Source: Pteria penguin
Lineage: Eukaryota; Mollusca; Bivalvia; Pterioida; Pteriidae
Reading direction: 5' to 3'
Assembly (NCBI GenBank): GCA_035048485.1
Contig: CM068590.1
Span: forward strand, 7,632,329 to 7,696,328
DNA length: 64,000 bases
Shown here: piece by piece, positions 12,621 to 23,163 of the stretch
Layout: each line of letters opens with the position of its first letter
Numbering within the stretch: the stretch's first letter is position 1
The notes under the pieces: generated by a model
Databases searched by the model: none
Told to the model about the DNA's origin: nothing
The model's input: only the letters and a program-made list of their open reading frames with translations
Program-made: the position numbers and the translations under genes

Positions 12621-12850
12621 TCGGAAACGACTTCCCTTTGGAGGAGAAACTACTGAATATTTGCATAATAAAATATATTTTCATTTACAAAAATTTACTT
12701 ATTTATTTGTCCTTATTGTAAAATATATTTTCATTTACAAAAACTTATTTATTTATTCTTATTTTTCTATTCATTTATTTACGGAAGAATATTTTGTTTT
12801 TATTTATCTATTATATATATTTATTTATTTACCTTTATTTACATTGTAAT
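12605..12850. repeat. AT-rich TTTA-type low-complexity DNA
   Basis: Long runs of tttattta, including a local duplication of tatattttcatttacaaaaa. The apparent 88-codon frame here is low-complexity. Confidence 0.8.
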
Positions 12851-13174
12851 CATTTTTTTTTTAAATCTCTTGTATAGCGATCTGTTATTATCCCTTCCCT
12901 TTAATAATTAATACACATGTATGAAACAGGCTATTAACTAGTGATATATGCATCTATACATTCTTAGACAGAAAAACTCCACATGTTAATGTATGTGTAT
13001 AATATTCTATCCTACCTAGAAATCATGTCGCACTATATCCCACATTCAAGGTTCCCGCTCACTGAACATGTCATGACGTTGTTTCAACGTACCGGTATAT
13101 ACGACAATATAAATGAAACAAAATTGTTGACAGTGAAGCCGTTCCTGAGAAAATTGCAGTCAAAAAAGTGCTAA

Positions 13175-13228
<54 letters not shown>

Positions 13229-13239
13229 TAATAATAATA
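13175..13239. repeat. (AAT)n microsatellite
   Basis: About twenty aat units with a single interruption near 13227. Confidence 0.95.
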
Positions 13240-13332
13240 ACAAATGTAAAGAAAAAACCTCACAATAACAGAAGGGTCTTCCGATGGAATCGGAAGACCC
13301 TAAATATACGAAAAAGAGGGGAGGTCAAAGGC

Positions 13333-13545
13333 TACGATGGAATATAAAACCCCATCTGTAGCTTAGAGTGGCATTGAAATGGTATGGCTGTCTTGGGAAT
13401 CGAACCCCGCACAATGCTTCATAAGAAAACTTGGGTTCAAACCTGCGGTTTTGATGTTATTTCAACGTTTTTAACGGTAAATAAAGCTCGCGGGTGTGGC
13501 ATTTCATAGCATTTTCTACACCTATGGATGATAATAAAACGCTAA
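13333..13545. repeat. Dispersed repeat family A, copy 3 (longest)
   Basis: Matches copy 1 across its whole length, including the second half (tttcaacg, then acggtaaataaa.ctcgc, then gcatttc.tagcattttc). Confidence 0.65.
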
Positions 13546-13756
13546 CCATATCAGACATTGGCCATTTGAATGTCGGGTGGTCACTAAGTGTCAGTTTAGC
13601 CATTCTTCACTATCATTGTTTCCAGATTATTGAAGAGGAACGGTTAGGGTGAATTTCCCACCTGTATAAACGAAGTTGCAAACTACCATATACAAACTAA
13701 ATTCCTTTCGTGATGCTTTTACGTTCATCATTCAAGAAATATGTACCTAATAAGCA

Positions 13757-13952
13757 GCGGGTCCAGACATTTTGTCGAAAGGGGGGGGGGGGGGGGGGTT
13801 GGGGGGGGTTCCATCTATATAAATTATCTGAGAGGGGGCATCCATGCTTTGTGTGTAAAATTACTTATTTTACATCGAAAAATAACAAGATAAGTAGTTT
13901 TCGCCGAATCTCCGGGTGGATACACTCCCCTCCCCCTTCTAGATTCGCGTAT
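13757..13952. repeat. GCGGATC-ended dispersed element, copy with poly-G tract
   Basis: Begins gcgggtccagacattttg and ends ttctagattcgc, inverted relatives of each other. Similar ends bound 15289-15454, and one end recurs at 29490 and 61471. The internal tract 13781-13808 is almost pure G (18 G, tt, 8 G) and could form a G-quadruplex. No coding capacity. Confidence 0.5.
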
Positions 13953-15068
13953 GTAGTAGCGGAAACATCGGCGAGACTAGCCCTTCCCTCCCAAATTCAG
14001 TGTATGCAGTTTAACTCTTTTATTGCCTTATAGGATTAACTGTCATTCACTTGCATCACTGGTGCATGAATTTCTTTTCAAATGCATTCAATGTCACCAC
14101 TTTTACAACATTTTGAACTGTTTTAAATCTAACACAAATAACAAAGGTTTCAGCTATTTTTAGCATCGCTGCGGCTATATGCGTCACACATCGATCGTTG
14201 TGGGCAATGGAAGATGATCCATGTTACTAAAAATAGAAAAGATATTAAACAATAGCAGATGCTGCTTCCTTAAATAATATAAGTACCCATTGACTCACTG
14301 CTGGCGATAGCTCTCTGCATACTATAACTTTATCGACAGGACAATAAAGTATCTAAACGGTAAGCATTCTAGCTGTCAACTTAGTCAAAATATACTATAT
14401 GCCATGTAATCTATACATGCCCTGTGTTACTGCTGGTCCGGTAGGCTTACAGGCGCCATTATGTGCGGGATACGGAATGCTCTGGAAATTACAGACGTCA
14501 TTCTGTACAGGATGTAAAGTTCAGCGATATATTCAGTGTGTTATGCATAAATTTATATTTGTGTGTCAATGCGTGTTTTGTCCCCTGAGCCCGCAGTTCT
14601 GACATTGGCTTATATGTAGATGGATGAGGTATCAATGTGGTTCATGTCAGACAAGTATACCCAATAATATTAATAGGCAAATAATTAATTTGTATGTGTA
14701 AAATAGTAATGTATTTATTGCAAGTTTATATTGTATATGTTTTCCAAATTATTCATTTAATTATTTATTTATGTGTTTATTTATCTCTCTATTTATTTAT
14801 TATTTATCACATATCCATCTATTTATTTATTTATTTAATTTATATTCATTTATTCATTTATCTATTTATCATTTTATTTATATATTCATCTATTTTTTTA
14901 TTTGTTTATTTTGTCATCTCTATTGATTCCAATTGGTTTAAAATCATTCACGCTACATCTTCCTTTGAAACAACTTCCAAGACAAAATAAATTAATTGAC
15001 GTGAACAATACTTTCCATTTTTACGTATGGGATAGTGACACATAGAATAAATATTAGTGACGTAGCTT
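13953..15068. other. Non-coding; TTTA-rich stretch at 14754-14920
   Basis: No gene recognised. The 98-codon frame at 14694-14990 is a translation of tttattta repeats. Confidence 0.45.
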
Positions 15069-15157
15069 GCCTCCCGAAGGTTGATTGGGATTATAAATGC
15101 AGAGGTTTTCTTTTCATTCAAGTGCAGGTCGACGCTCTAAATTGACCTTCCGGAGGC
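15069..15157. repeat. Short inverted repeat
   Basis: Arms 15069-15086 and 15140-15157 (gcctcc-gaaggtt type) pair with few mismatches around a 53-bp spacer. Significance unknown. Confidence 0.5.
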
Positions 15158-15288
15158 ACAGCCCCAGGAAACTTTATTAAAGTAGACAGTTACATTGATA
15201 TAAGATAACTCCTTTAGAAAGTTAAGAAAATTTTAAAAATAATAATAATCATAATAAAAGAAGGAAAAAAGGCAATACATAGGCGAAT

Positions 15289-15454
15289 CTAGAAATTTTT
15301 GAAAGGGGGCAGCAGCCTCCCATGACATGTTTTGCACTATTCGGTCAGGAAAGGGAATGGGGTTGCAGCCCTAAAACAATGGTCGAAAATGACTTTTTGG
15401 TAAAAATTTCCGATTAAAAAGGGGGTTGTTGCAACCCACACTGAATCCGCCTAT
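15289..15454. mobile_element. Candidate small MITE with CATAGGCG inverted ends
   Basis: Left end cataggcgaatctaga and right end gaatccgcctatg are inverted copies. The 166-bp interior contains gaaagggggcagcagcc and has no coding capacity. Its ends resemble those at 13757-13952. No clear target duplication was seen. Confidence 0.5.
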
Positions 15455-15611
15455 GAAATATTAAGATTTAATGGAAGACAAGCATTATAGATATTAACGC
15501 TGATGTATTTCGCTAAAGAATGCGTATACATATATGTCCTGGTTGCACACCTGACTAAGAATCAAGTCACCAAATGTCTTGCGTACTAAAGCATTGAAAT
15601 AGACGGAAAAC

Positions 15612-15770
15612 AAACAATCACGGGATTGTAGAATTCCTATCAAATGAACTAAACCAACATTATCAGATAAACCAAACCAAAGGTCGCAAGATTATAGAAT
15701 TCCTGCCAGATGAACCAAAACAAAATTTGCCGGATCATAGAATTCCTATTCAGATGATACAGAAATTAGA
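15612..15770. repeat. Degenerate tandem repeat, about 2.5 units
   Basis: The motif tagaattcct followed by agatgaac recurs three times with irregular spacing (about 66 and 45 bp). Confidence 0.55.
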
Positions 15771-16204
15771 TAAACTATCACAAAATTGCACAATAACGTA
15801 CTGAATACCTCCCTTCCAAGACCAATATATCAGCATCTATAATTCACACATACTCTGGCGCATATTCCCCGCGGTGATGAGACGATACAACTCCCCTGTC
15901 GAGTTCACACGTGTATTTTTCAAGACGCTGTATTGTTGATTGAAATCGACATTGAACTGAGAATCTGTAGAAGGAAATGTGTGTAGTGAAGTTGTATTGC
16001 TATCGGGGGCCAAGCCCTCTAGATAGCCTCTAATAATTATAGAATTATGGGATAGCGAGGGCTTGGGGTTGGCGACTTTTGTATCGATCGAAAGATCAGG
16101 TTATTTTAGGGAGCAATCATTCGATTTTAAGGGTGGAAGTGGGCAGAAAGACTATCGCCGCTCGAGGGATTATTTTCCTTTTTTTTTTCTAAATTTTGAA
16201 GCTG

Positions 16205-16308
16205 AATTTTTATTTATTTGTCTGTCTATTTATTATTAAGTTATTTATTCATTTATATATTATTATCTCTCTTTTTATTTATTTATTTATTTTTTTTTTT
16301 TTTTTTTG
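16205..16308. repeat. TTTA-rich and poly-T low-complexity DNA
   Basis: Runs of tttattta ending in about 20 T. Confidence 0.8.
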
Positions 16309-16351
16309 GCCTTTGTACCGGATTATTCATTGATCCTTATTTTCTATCTAA

Positions 16352-16942
16352 AGAGGCACTGTACCTCACAACCTGAATTTACGGCTGTTGAAATGAAAAT
16401 CATTGATTTGCTATATTTGTAGGCTTCCCAGAAATATAAACTTTTCGTTAATACGAGAATTTAAAACTTTACTTCTGTAAAGATCATGCATTATTTTTAA
16501 AATAACATGCATTGTTGTGAGGTGCTCATAAATTGTCCATATTTGCCGAAAGCGCCATCTTCGCACATGTGCAATAATGTATTTTGAAGCGAGACGTAAA
16601 CAAACGTATCAACATATTTGTGAAAGTGAAAAGGAAACGGGAAGAAAGAATTTGTTTAGCGATTCGGATGTGAAAAATAGAAAAACAGACGTGAATAAAG
16701 ACATCCTTGTCGTTTTAATGCGGTCACATGATTGATAATTCATGAATATTCATTATCGAGGCGTTGCAGAGAAAAGCACGATATTTCCGATGCTGGTATC
16801 CTGTTAATGGTACAATATTTTCAAGAGATTTTTTGTAAATCTTCGACGTTGTGTGTAATATATACATAAATGGACTTTAAAGCTTATAGTAAGTTTATAG
16901 TAAGTTTCAGAACTTATAAATCTGCCGAGGGATAGTGTTTCT
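16352..16942. mobile_element. Candidate non-autonomous DNA transposon (591 bp) with 16-bp inverted ends
   Basis: The left end agaggcactgtacctc and the reverse complement of the right end (agaaacactatccctc) agree at 12 of 16 positions. The right end is followed by TTAA and the left is preceded by CTAA, consistent with an eroded TTAA target duplication. No coding capacity. The ends resemble those of 18924-19523 (AG-rich start, then CA.TRG/R.CC), so the two may be related. Assignment to a piggyBac- or Kolobok-type superfamily is inference from TTAA only. Confidence 0.5.
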
Positions 16943-17089
16943 TTAAAAATTTTCAATAAATTTATTTTTAATTAGTTCAAAGAGTATCTTAACGCACTCA
17001 TGAGTGCAGCAAATGTTTTATACGGGGCTATGAAATCTAGAAGTAGTAGAATTTATTGAAGATTGGAATCTGTCGCAACCCTTTGTATC

Positions 17090-17171
17090 ATCGCATATAC
17101 ATATATACATACATACATGCATATATACACGCAGTATATATGTATACACACACACATATATATATATGGAC
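17090..17171. repeat. Mixed TA/CA simple repeat
   Basis: Alternating atac, acac and tata runs. Overlapping frames on both strands here translate simple sequence. Confidence 0.8.
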
Positions 17172-17454
17172 AACGGAACTTTATGCGTCGCTTGATCCTG
17201 ATAATGACACCCAATATATATATAAGTCAATTTTGTTGTCCGTGAAAGAATCAACGATTTACATCTATAGTTTTTAAATATGTGCACATTTGATTGCACT
17301 GTTTTCGCAGGAAATGAGGATGTTTTGCCCGTAAGATATTTAACTATTTCATTTGAGTGACACTTGTCACGGTACTGCCTAAAATCTGCATTAGAAGAAG
17401 ATGTTATCAAACTTGTTTGTGATGCGTAAAGCTTATTGTCATGGACTATTTTAG

Positions 17455-18445
17455 CCATTGTCAAGGACTATGATTGTCGTTGTCAGGGACTGTGGTGACC
17501 GTTGTCAAGTATTGTGGTGGTCGTTGTTAGGAACTATGGTGGTCGTTGTCAGGGACTGTGGTGGCCATTGTCAGAGACTGTGGTTGCCGTTGTCAGGCAC
17601 TTAGGTGATCATTGTCAGGGACTGTGATGGTCGTTGTCAGGGGCTGTGATGGTCGTTGTTAGGGACTGTGGTGTCGTCACGGACTGTGGTGGTCGTTTTC
17701 AGGGTCTATTGTGCCCGTTGTCAGGGACTGTGATGGTCGTTGTAGGCTACTGTAGTGATTGTTGTCAGGGACTGTGGTGAACGTTGTCAAGAGCTGTAGA
17801 GGTCGTTGTCAGGGACTGTTGTGACCGTTGTCAGGAGCTATGGTGGTCATTGTCAGGGACTGTGATGGTCATTAATTGTCAGGGACTGTGGACGATGTTG
17901 TCATGGACTGTTGTGGTTGTTTTCAGGGGTTTTGGTGCCCTTTGTCAGTGACTGTGATGGTTGTTGTCAGGGACTGTTGTGGCCGTTTTAAAGAGCTGTG
18001 GTTGTCGTTGTTGGCTATTGTAGTGGTTGTTGTCAGGGACTGTTTTGGCCATTATCAAGAGCTGTAGAGGTCGTTGTCAGGGATTGTGACTGCCTTCGTC
18101 AGGGACTTTTTGGCCGTTGTCTGGGACTGTTTTGACCGTTGTCAGGGACTGTGTTGGTCAGGGACTGTGATGGTGGTTGTCAGGGACTGTATTGGCCGTT
18201 GTCAGGGACTGTGTTGGTCAGGGACTGTGATGGTCGTTGTCAGGGACTGTGAGTTGTTAAGGGCTCTTGTTACTGTTGTTTGAATCTGTGGTAGTGGTTG
18301 TTGTCATGGACAATGGTGGCCGTTGTTAGAAGCTGTAGAGGTCGTTGTCAGGTCTCGTGGTGGTCGTTGTCAGGAACTGTGGTGGCCGTTGTCAGGGACT
18401 ATTTTGGCCGTTGTCAGGGACTATTTTGGCCGTTGTCATGGGATG
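17455..18445. repeat. GT-rich minisatellite, unit about 22-24 bp
   Basis: About 40 irregular copies of gttgtcagggactgtggtgg followed by tcgtt or ccgtt. Unit length varies, and local higher-order copies are visible (18105-18260). Short Val/Cys-rich frames across it are artefacts of the repeat. Confidence 0.95.
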
Positions 18446-18919
18446 ATGGCGCAATTTTTTAAACCAGACTAGTCAGATAAACTAGACTTTGTGGGGGAGA
18501 TCGACTGACACACAAAATACATCAATGAACATAACGTACATTAAAAAACTGTGGTGATTTAATGATTTTGATAAATTGATAATAATCTACTTACACAAGT
18601 AGTGTAAGTACAACCCCCCCCCCTCTTTCTCTCTCTCTCTCTCATATCATACCATTATATGCTATGTTACTTAGATTTACCTCCCTTTGTTAACACATTA
18701 AATCAGAAGATGGGGTGAATTTGTACCTGATAATTGATCTACTGAATGCCATGTTCTCTGCATCAGATCTATTTGCTTGGTCCCGACAGAATAATGTACT
18801 GAACAGAAGGACCGCTAGCTACAATACTGTACCTCTACCCTGATTCGTTATGTTGTCAGTTGTCGGGTTAAGGCCTCTGTCCTTTGAAATATTGCACTTA
18901 ATGAAATGTAAATGAAATA

Positions 18920-19527
18920 TTAAAGGAGCATGGTCCGATTGAAGTCGGGAAAAGTATAAAAAAAAATGTAAACGGATTTCTTAAACGGCAATCGATTGCT
19001 AATATATTATCTAAGATGTGTAAAAAGTATCGTCACCGAAGTCGATGTCGTTAACGAGATATGCCCATTTTAAATTTGCAACTTAACCACACCAACTCCT
19101 TGAATATTGATGAGGTCGGTCAAAGGAAATCACGTGACAATGAAACTCGTACTTTACCCGATTCTTACATTTGTTCCACTTTTCATTTTTTTTTGCCTCC
19201 GAGTCTGTGTATAGTTATTTTCTACCACACTTTCGCTTTTCTCGTGCTCGTATTCCTCCATGTAAACCATTTTTGTTGTTTTCTACAGTGAATATCCGCG
19301 CACGCGCATGATTATGGGCGGAACATCGCCTTATTTGGGGAATTGATACCAACCGAATTTAATTCGACTCAGTTACCTTTATTCTACGAAAACATTGAGT
19401 AATTTTAGTTTTAAATTTTGCAATTAACACAAAGTCTATAATTTATGTAATACATGAAAAATAAGATACTGTCGTAATTTATCCTTTTCATGCTAAAAAT
19501 TTCCAGTCTCGGACTATGTCCCTTTAA
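18920..19527. mobile_element. Candidate TTAA-type MITE, 600 bp
   Basis: TTAA flanks both sides (18920-18923 and 19524-19527). The element between begins aggagcatggtccga and ends tcggactatgtccct, inverted copies matching at 12 of 15 positions. There is no transposase, so it is non-autonomous. A 76-codon frame inside has no recognisable domain. TTAA duplications are typical of piggyBac and Kolobok transposases (established knowledge); which one applies here is unknown. Confidence 0.6.
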
Positions 19528-19873
19528 TAATAAAGTTCTATTTATGAATATTTTATTTACATTTCATTAAGAGTAATATTTCCTAGGACACTAACGCCTC
19601 AGCGCAGAGCGAACACTATTCACGTTCACTATAAAACTTCTAAATTTCGTATTAATGCTTCATTATTTCAGCAAAATCTCAACAAGACATGTTAAATTTT
19701 ACCGTTACTGCCAATGATCCTTTATAAATCCCATAAAATCTTGCATAATTTACTCGCAGTTTTATTACTCTATTTGAAATTACAGCCATCTGACAATGGA
19801 AACGACACATTACTAGGTGTTCTACGTGTATATTTGGATAAGCTATTGAAAAATAAGTGCACACAGTTGAAAT

Positions 19874-20073
19874 TCGTGTACTCGGATTGGTTGGTTGGTT
19901 GATTGGTGTTTTACGTCGCTTTCAACAATATTTCAGTTATATCGCGACTTGGAAGCAGGAGGTTACCAACCTCTTAAACATAGTGGCGCAACCCGGGAAT
20001 CGAACCCGGATCGTCGGCGCCGCAAGCCAAACGCTTAACCACTACACCAAGCCTGCCCCCTCGTGTACTCGGA
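19874..20073 (-). mobile_element. tRNA-derived SINE (family 1) with 13-bp target duplication
   Basis: The body is 19887-20060, read on the minus strand. It has a tRNA-like head with an A-box region (ggtgtagtggttaagcg) and a perfect B box (ggttcgattcc), a middle with the block ggaggttaccaacctc (plus-strand reading), and a tail of short ttggttgg repeats. The duplication tcgtgtactcgga flanks it at 19874-19886 and 20061-20073. A second full copy of the same family is at 55113-55283. A SINE is copied by a LINE's reverse transcriptase; no partner LINE is in the window. Confidence 0.93.
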
Positions 20074-20521
20074 ATAACAATTAAATTAAACGCAGAGGAC
20101 ATTAAATGTGCAGACGTTTTAAAGACATACAACATAGACAATGAATTAAAAATAGAACAGAGAATAATTATCCACGCATTAATTTTAGGAAAAAATGTTT
20201 TGGTGGGCAAATATATTGAAAATCGTCGAAAATGTGGTAACCGGAAGTACCCAAAGTCAGGTGACAAAATGACTTTTAAACGAAAATCAGAAAATAGAAT
20301 AATTTCCAGTGTCGAATAGTTAATAATTTAATTTCTTATGAAACAAGAAATTTGATTGGCTGTTGAAAGAATATTATAGCTTCATAAATCTGTTTGCTCG
20401 GTTGTTAGGAGCAACCACCTATGCGGATATTTTCCATTTTGTTGTTACATTTTCATTTGCAGTTTAAAAAGAATCTAATGTTTATAATTCAAATTATTCT
20501 AGTGTTTAATTAAATTACAAC
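20074..20521. other. Non-coding, nothing recognised
   Basis: AT-rich DNA without frames of note. Confidence 0.4.
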
Positions 20522-20618
20522 GATTAACTTTAACAATTTTGCAATGTATTGAGATATAATATGCAGCGCCTCAAACTATGTTATATCTCAATAAATTGCA
20601 AAATTGTCAAAGTTAATC
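20522..20618. repeat. Hairpin-forming inverted repeat, 38-bp arms
   Basis: 20522-20559 and 20581-20618 are inverted copies with about two mismatches around a 21-bp loop. Probably a small fold-back MITE or the product of a hairpin-mediated duplication. No target duplication identified. Confidence 0.85.
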
Positions 20619-20939
20619 CTTAAATATCAAAATCTGTGCTTATGGGAGTACAAGTTCCCATACGGACGAGATATCGCTACACGTGTTTCGTATTATTGTA
20701 ATTCACAGATTTGGTATGATATAACCCCTCCCCGCCTAAAACATAACAAAAACTATTACACAAAAATATGCACAGGGGAAAAACCCATCCAGAGAAATCA
20801 GATACATTATGTATAATGATACCTACAACAACTATACATTTTAATGAGAGAGTACACGTTAGTTCTGTGGTTTCACCAACATTGATTTATTACGATTCAC
20901 TTTACTATATTTCGGGAAGAGTGGGAATGAATCTAATTC

Positions 20940-21171
20940 TTCTTCTTCTTTTTTTTTTTCGTTGGATGGAGGTATACCACAAAAAAGGACGGAAAATGCA
21001 TCATTCCGCGTAGCGCATGACGCAAAAGTTTTTCGTCCTTCTTTCATCGGGACTCGAACCCGGGACCTCTCAGTGAAGATCCATCGTCGGGACTCCAATC
21101 CGGAACCTCTCGTTCAAGATCCACCGTTGAGATCAACTGACATACTCCGACTGTCTGCCACTCTATAAAGA
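20940..21171 (-). repeat. Possible decayed tRNA-related repeat
   Basis: The plus strand contains gggactcgaacccgggacct, the complement of a B-box-like sequence. A related block (gggactccaatccggaacct) follows about 43 bp on. A poly-T run is at 20948-20959. It suggests an antisense SINE remnant with an internal duplication, but no A box was placed. Confidence 0.35.
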
Positions 21172-21590
21172 CATATCATCTTGACGTGAAAGCATGCACC
21201 AGACAGGTGCCACCATCAATCCAGTGAAATAATTGTGTGTATTGTAAACCAGTTATACAAAAAATATAAAATTCAAAACATGAGGACTTCCATAACAATG
21301 AACAATTCTTTTATCTTTTGTTTTATTGTCAGCCAAATTGAACACTAGGAGTTCAATTAACTAGAATCAAAACTTTAAGGGAAAACAAACAAACAAAAAC
21401 AAACAAATTGTACATGAGAGTTCTAATCAATAAAGCGGAAATGCATATAAGGAGGAATTACAAAATACTAAATATATTATATCATTGAAACAAATTCAAT
21501 ATGTCAATGATGATTTTGTACAGCTATGCATCATTGACTGCGCAGCTCCGTCCGATTTAATGCCTTAGCTATGCACATTACAAGCGATTT

Positions 21591-21705
21591 AATTAGAAAA
21601 TTAAACGAGACTTACCTGTAAGTTGAAGTTTGATTGGAATTCTATCGAGTCATAGTACGGAACGTAGGAATCATGGGAGATAAGGCGCGGTGAGCGGCAG
21701 GTCAG
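21591..21705 (-). repeat. DIRS 3' inverted terminal repeat
   Basis: The outer 87 bp (21591-21677) are the perfect reverse complement of 21766-21852 in the internal complementary region. The inner 31 bp (21675-21705) are the perfect reverse complement of 26346-26376 in the other terminus. The outermost part differs from the other terminus, as expected where each DIRS end has its own extension. Confidence 0.92.
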
Positions 21706-21765
21706 ACTTTAAAACCCGAAGTGGACACATGAACCACTTAGGGAGGGTTCCCAATATTGGGTGGG

Positions 21766-21893
21766 CCCATGATTCCTACGTTCCGTACTATGACTCGATA
21801 GAATTCCAATCAAACTTCAACTTACAGGTAAGTCTCGTTTAATTTTCTAATTCTATCTCGTCATAGCTACGTTCACTACGGAACCACGGGAGA
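21766..21893 (-). repeat. DIRS internal complementary region (ICR)
   Basis: Two halves can be separated. 21766-21852 is the 87-bp exact complement of the element's 3' outer end. 21855-21893 is the 39-bp exact complement of its 5' outer end (26371-26409). The two meet at about 21853. In the DIRS replication model this region templates or aligns the joined ends during circle formation (established model; its role here is inferred). Confidence 0.92.
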
Positions 21894-22060
21894 CTTGACA
21901 GCCATGTGTCTGCGAGGAGATCAAAAGACTGGCTATGTTTAGCCAAGTCTACCAGATCAACAGTGTCGTAATAAACAACATAAGATCTATTGAAAGAACT
22001 CCACTATAATATAAACTAAATACAATGCTACACATGACTTCAACACTGAAAATGTGATAA

Positions 22061-23163
22061 TTACACAACATCACTAAGAATGGCATTGTCAAATTTCACA
22101 GTGTCTATTTGCAGTTTGTAAAATTTTGCAAATGTCCGATCACTGCTCCATCCCGCAGATCTCATTATATCTTCAATCGGGAGACCTCTTGCGCAAGCAG
22201 CAGACGTCGACGCGGCACGCGTACTGTGTGCACTATAAATTGAAACATCAATGCCGGCGTCTCGCAGAACCGTCTTCAGCCACCTGGACAACGTTTCTCG
22301 TGTTACAGTTTTATGTGGCTTTAAATAGCTTATAAACAAGCCATCATTAGAAGAATGTCTTAATGACTGCGTGACCTCAAGATACCTCTGAAGGCATGTA
22401 ACAACAGACAGACTGCGGTCTTTTGTGTACGCCTGGAGTGAAATAGGTTGAATATGTTTTCCAGGTTTGGATTGTTTCAGTAAATCCACAATATAGAAAA
22501 CGCATGCATCAGTTGTAATCTGAATATGAGGAAGTTTCAGAAGATGCAATGTTTGACATCTCTGTCCCGTAAGGATCGCCAGTAACATAACTAATTTGTA
22601 GGTAAGATCCTTCAATGATATGGCGTCATAAGAGCACATATTCTTCAAATACATAAGTACACTATTTACATCCCAGATATCATTGTATCGTGGTAATGAT
22701 GGTTTTGCTTCAAAAACACCTTTCAAAAGTCTTTTTACAAGGGATGTTTCCCAAAAACGCTTCCATCAGGTAATGACACAATTCCAGAAAGCGCACTTCT
22801 AGCCGTATTTACAGCACTGTAGCCAACTTTGTCTGCAAGATCCGCAAGAAAGTTAATTGCAATATTCAAAGGTGGATAAAATGGATCACACCCTGCGGTA
22901 TTACAGTATGCTTGCCACTGATCGAAATATGTCTTATACTGTTTTTGGGTTGTTTGTCGCCATGCTCCGAGAATGAGGTTGGCAGCCTTTCCTGAAAGTC
23001 CTTTACTTTCGAGGCATTCCCTGACACAAGACATATCAATAGATGAAGTCTTTTGTACAATGGATGAATTTCCAGTGGGTTTGATGGCAGTTGCAGTATG
23101 TGTTTCCCCGATGGCAGAATTACTGGATTTGATATCAGCATTCTGGTTAGTTTTGAGAACCAC
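22061..23163 (-). pseudogene. DIRS tyrosine recombinase, split by a 1-nt frameshift
   Basis: Integrates the circular DNA copy of the element. The N-terminal part (23163-22735, up to 142 aa) holds a SAM-like core-binding region (GAWRQTTQKQY, then NFLADLADK). The catalytic part (22726-22061) is in another frame. In its 221-residue numbering the catalytic set is visible: Arg56 in TGQRCQTL, the HSTR box His167/Arg170, Trp193 in the usual His/Trp position, and nucleophile Tyr203 in TFAKFYK. The two frames meet at a run of three C near 22740-22745, where one base appears missing relative to an uninterrupted frame. This could be a decay mutation, an assembly error or, less likely, programmed shifting. 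The 5' end overlaps the RT frame by about 300 bp in a different frame, a normal DIRS arrangement. Confidence 0.9.

Noticed and set aside
17018..17464. 148-codon minus-strand frame
   Set aside because: Its C-terminal half translates TA/CA simple sequence; the rest has no domain.
22061..23163. Cellular or phage integrase acquired by transfer
   Set aside because: It is part of a complete DIRS element with RT/RNase H and matching termini.
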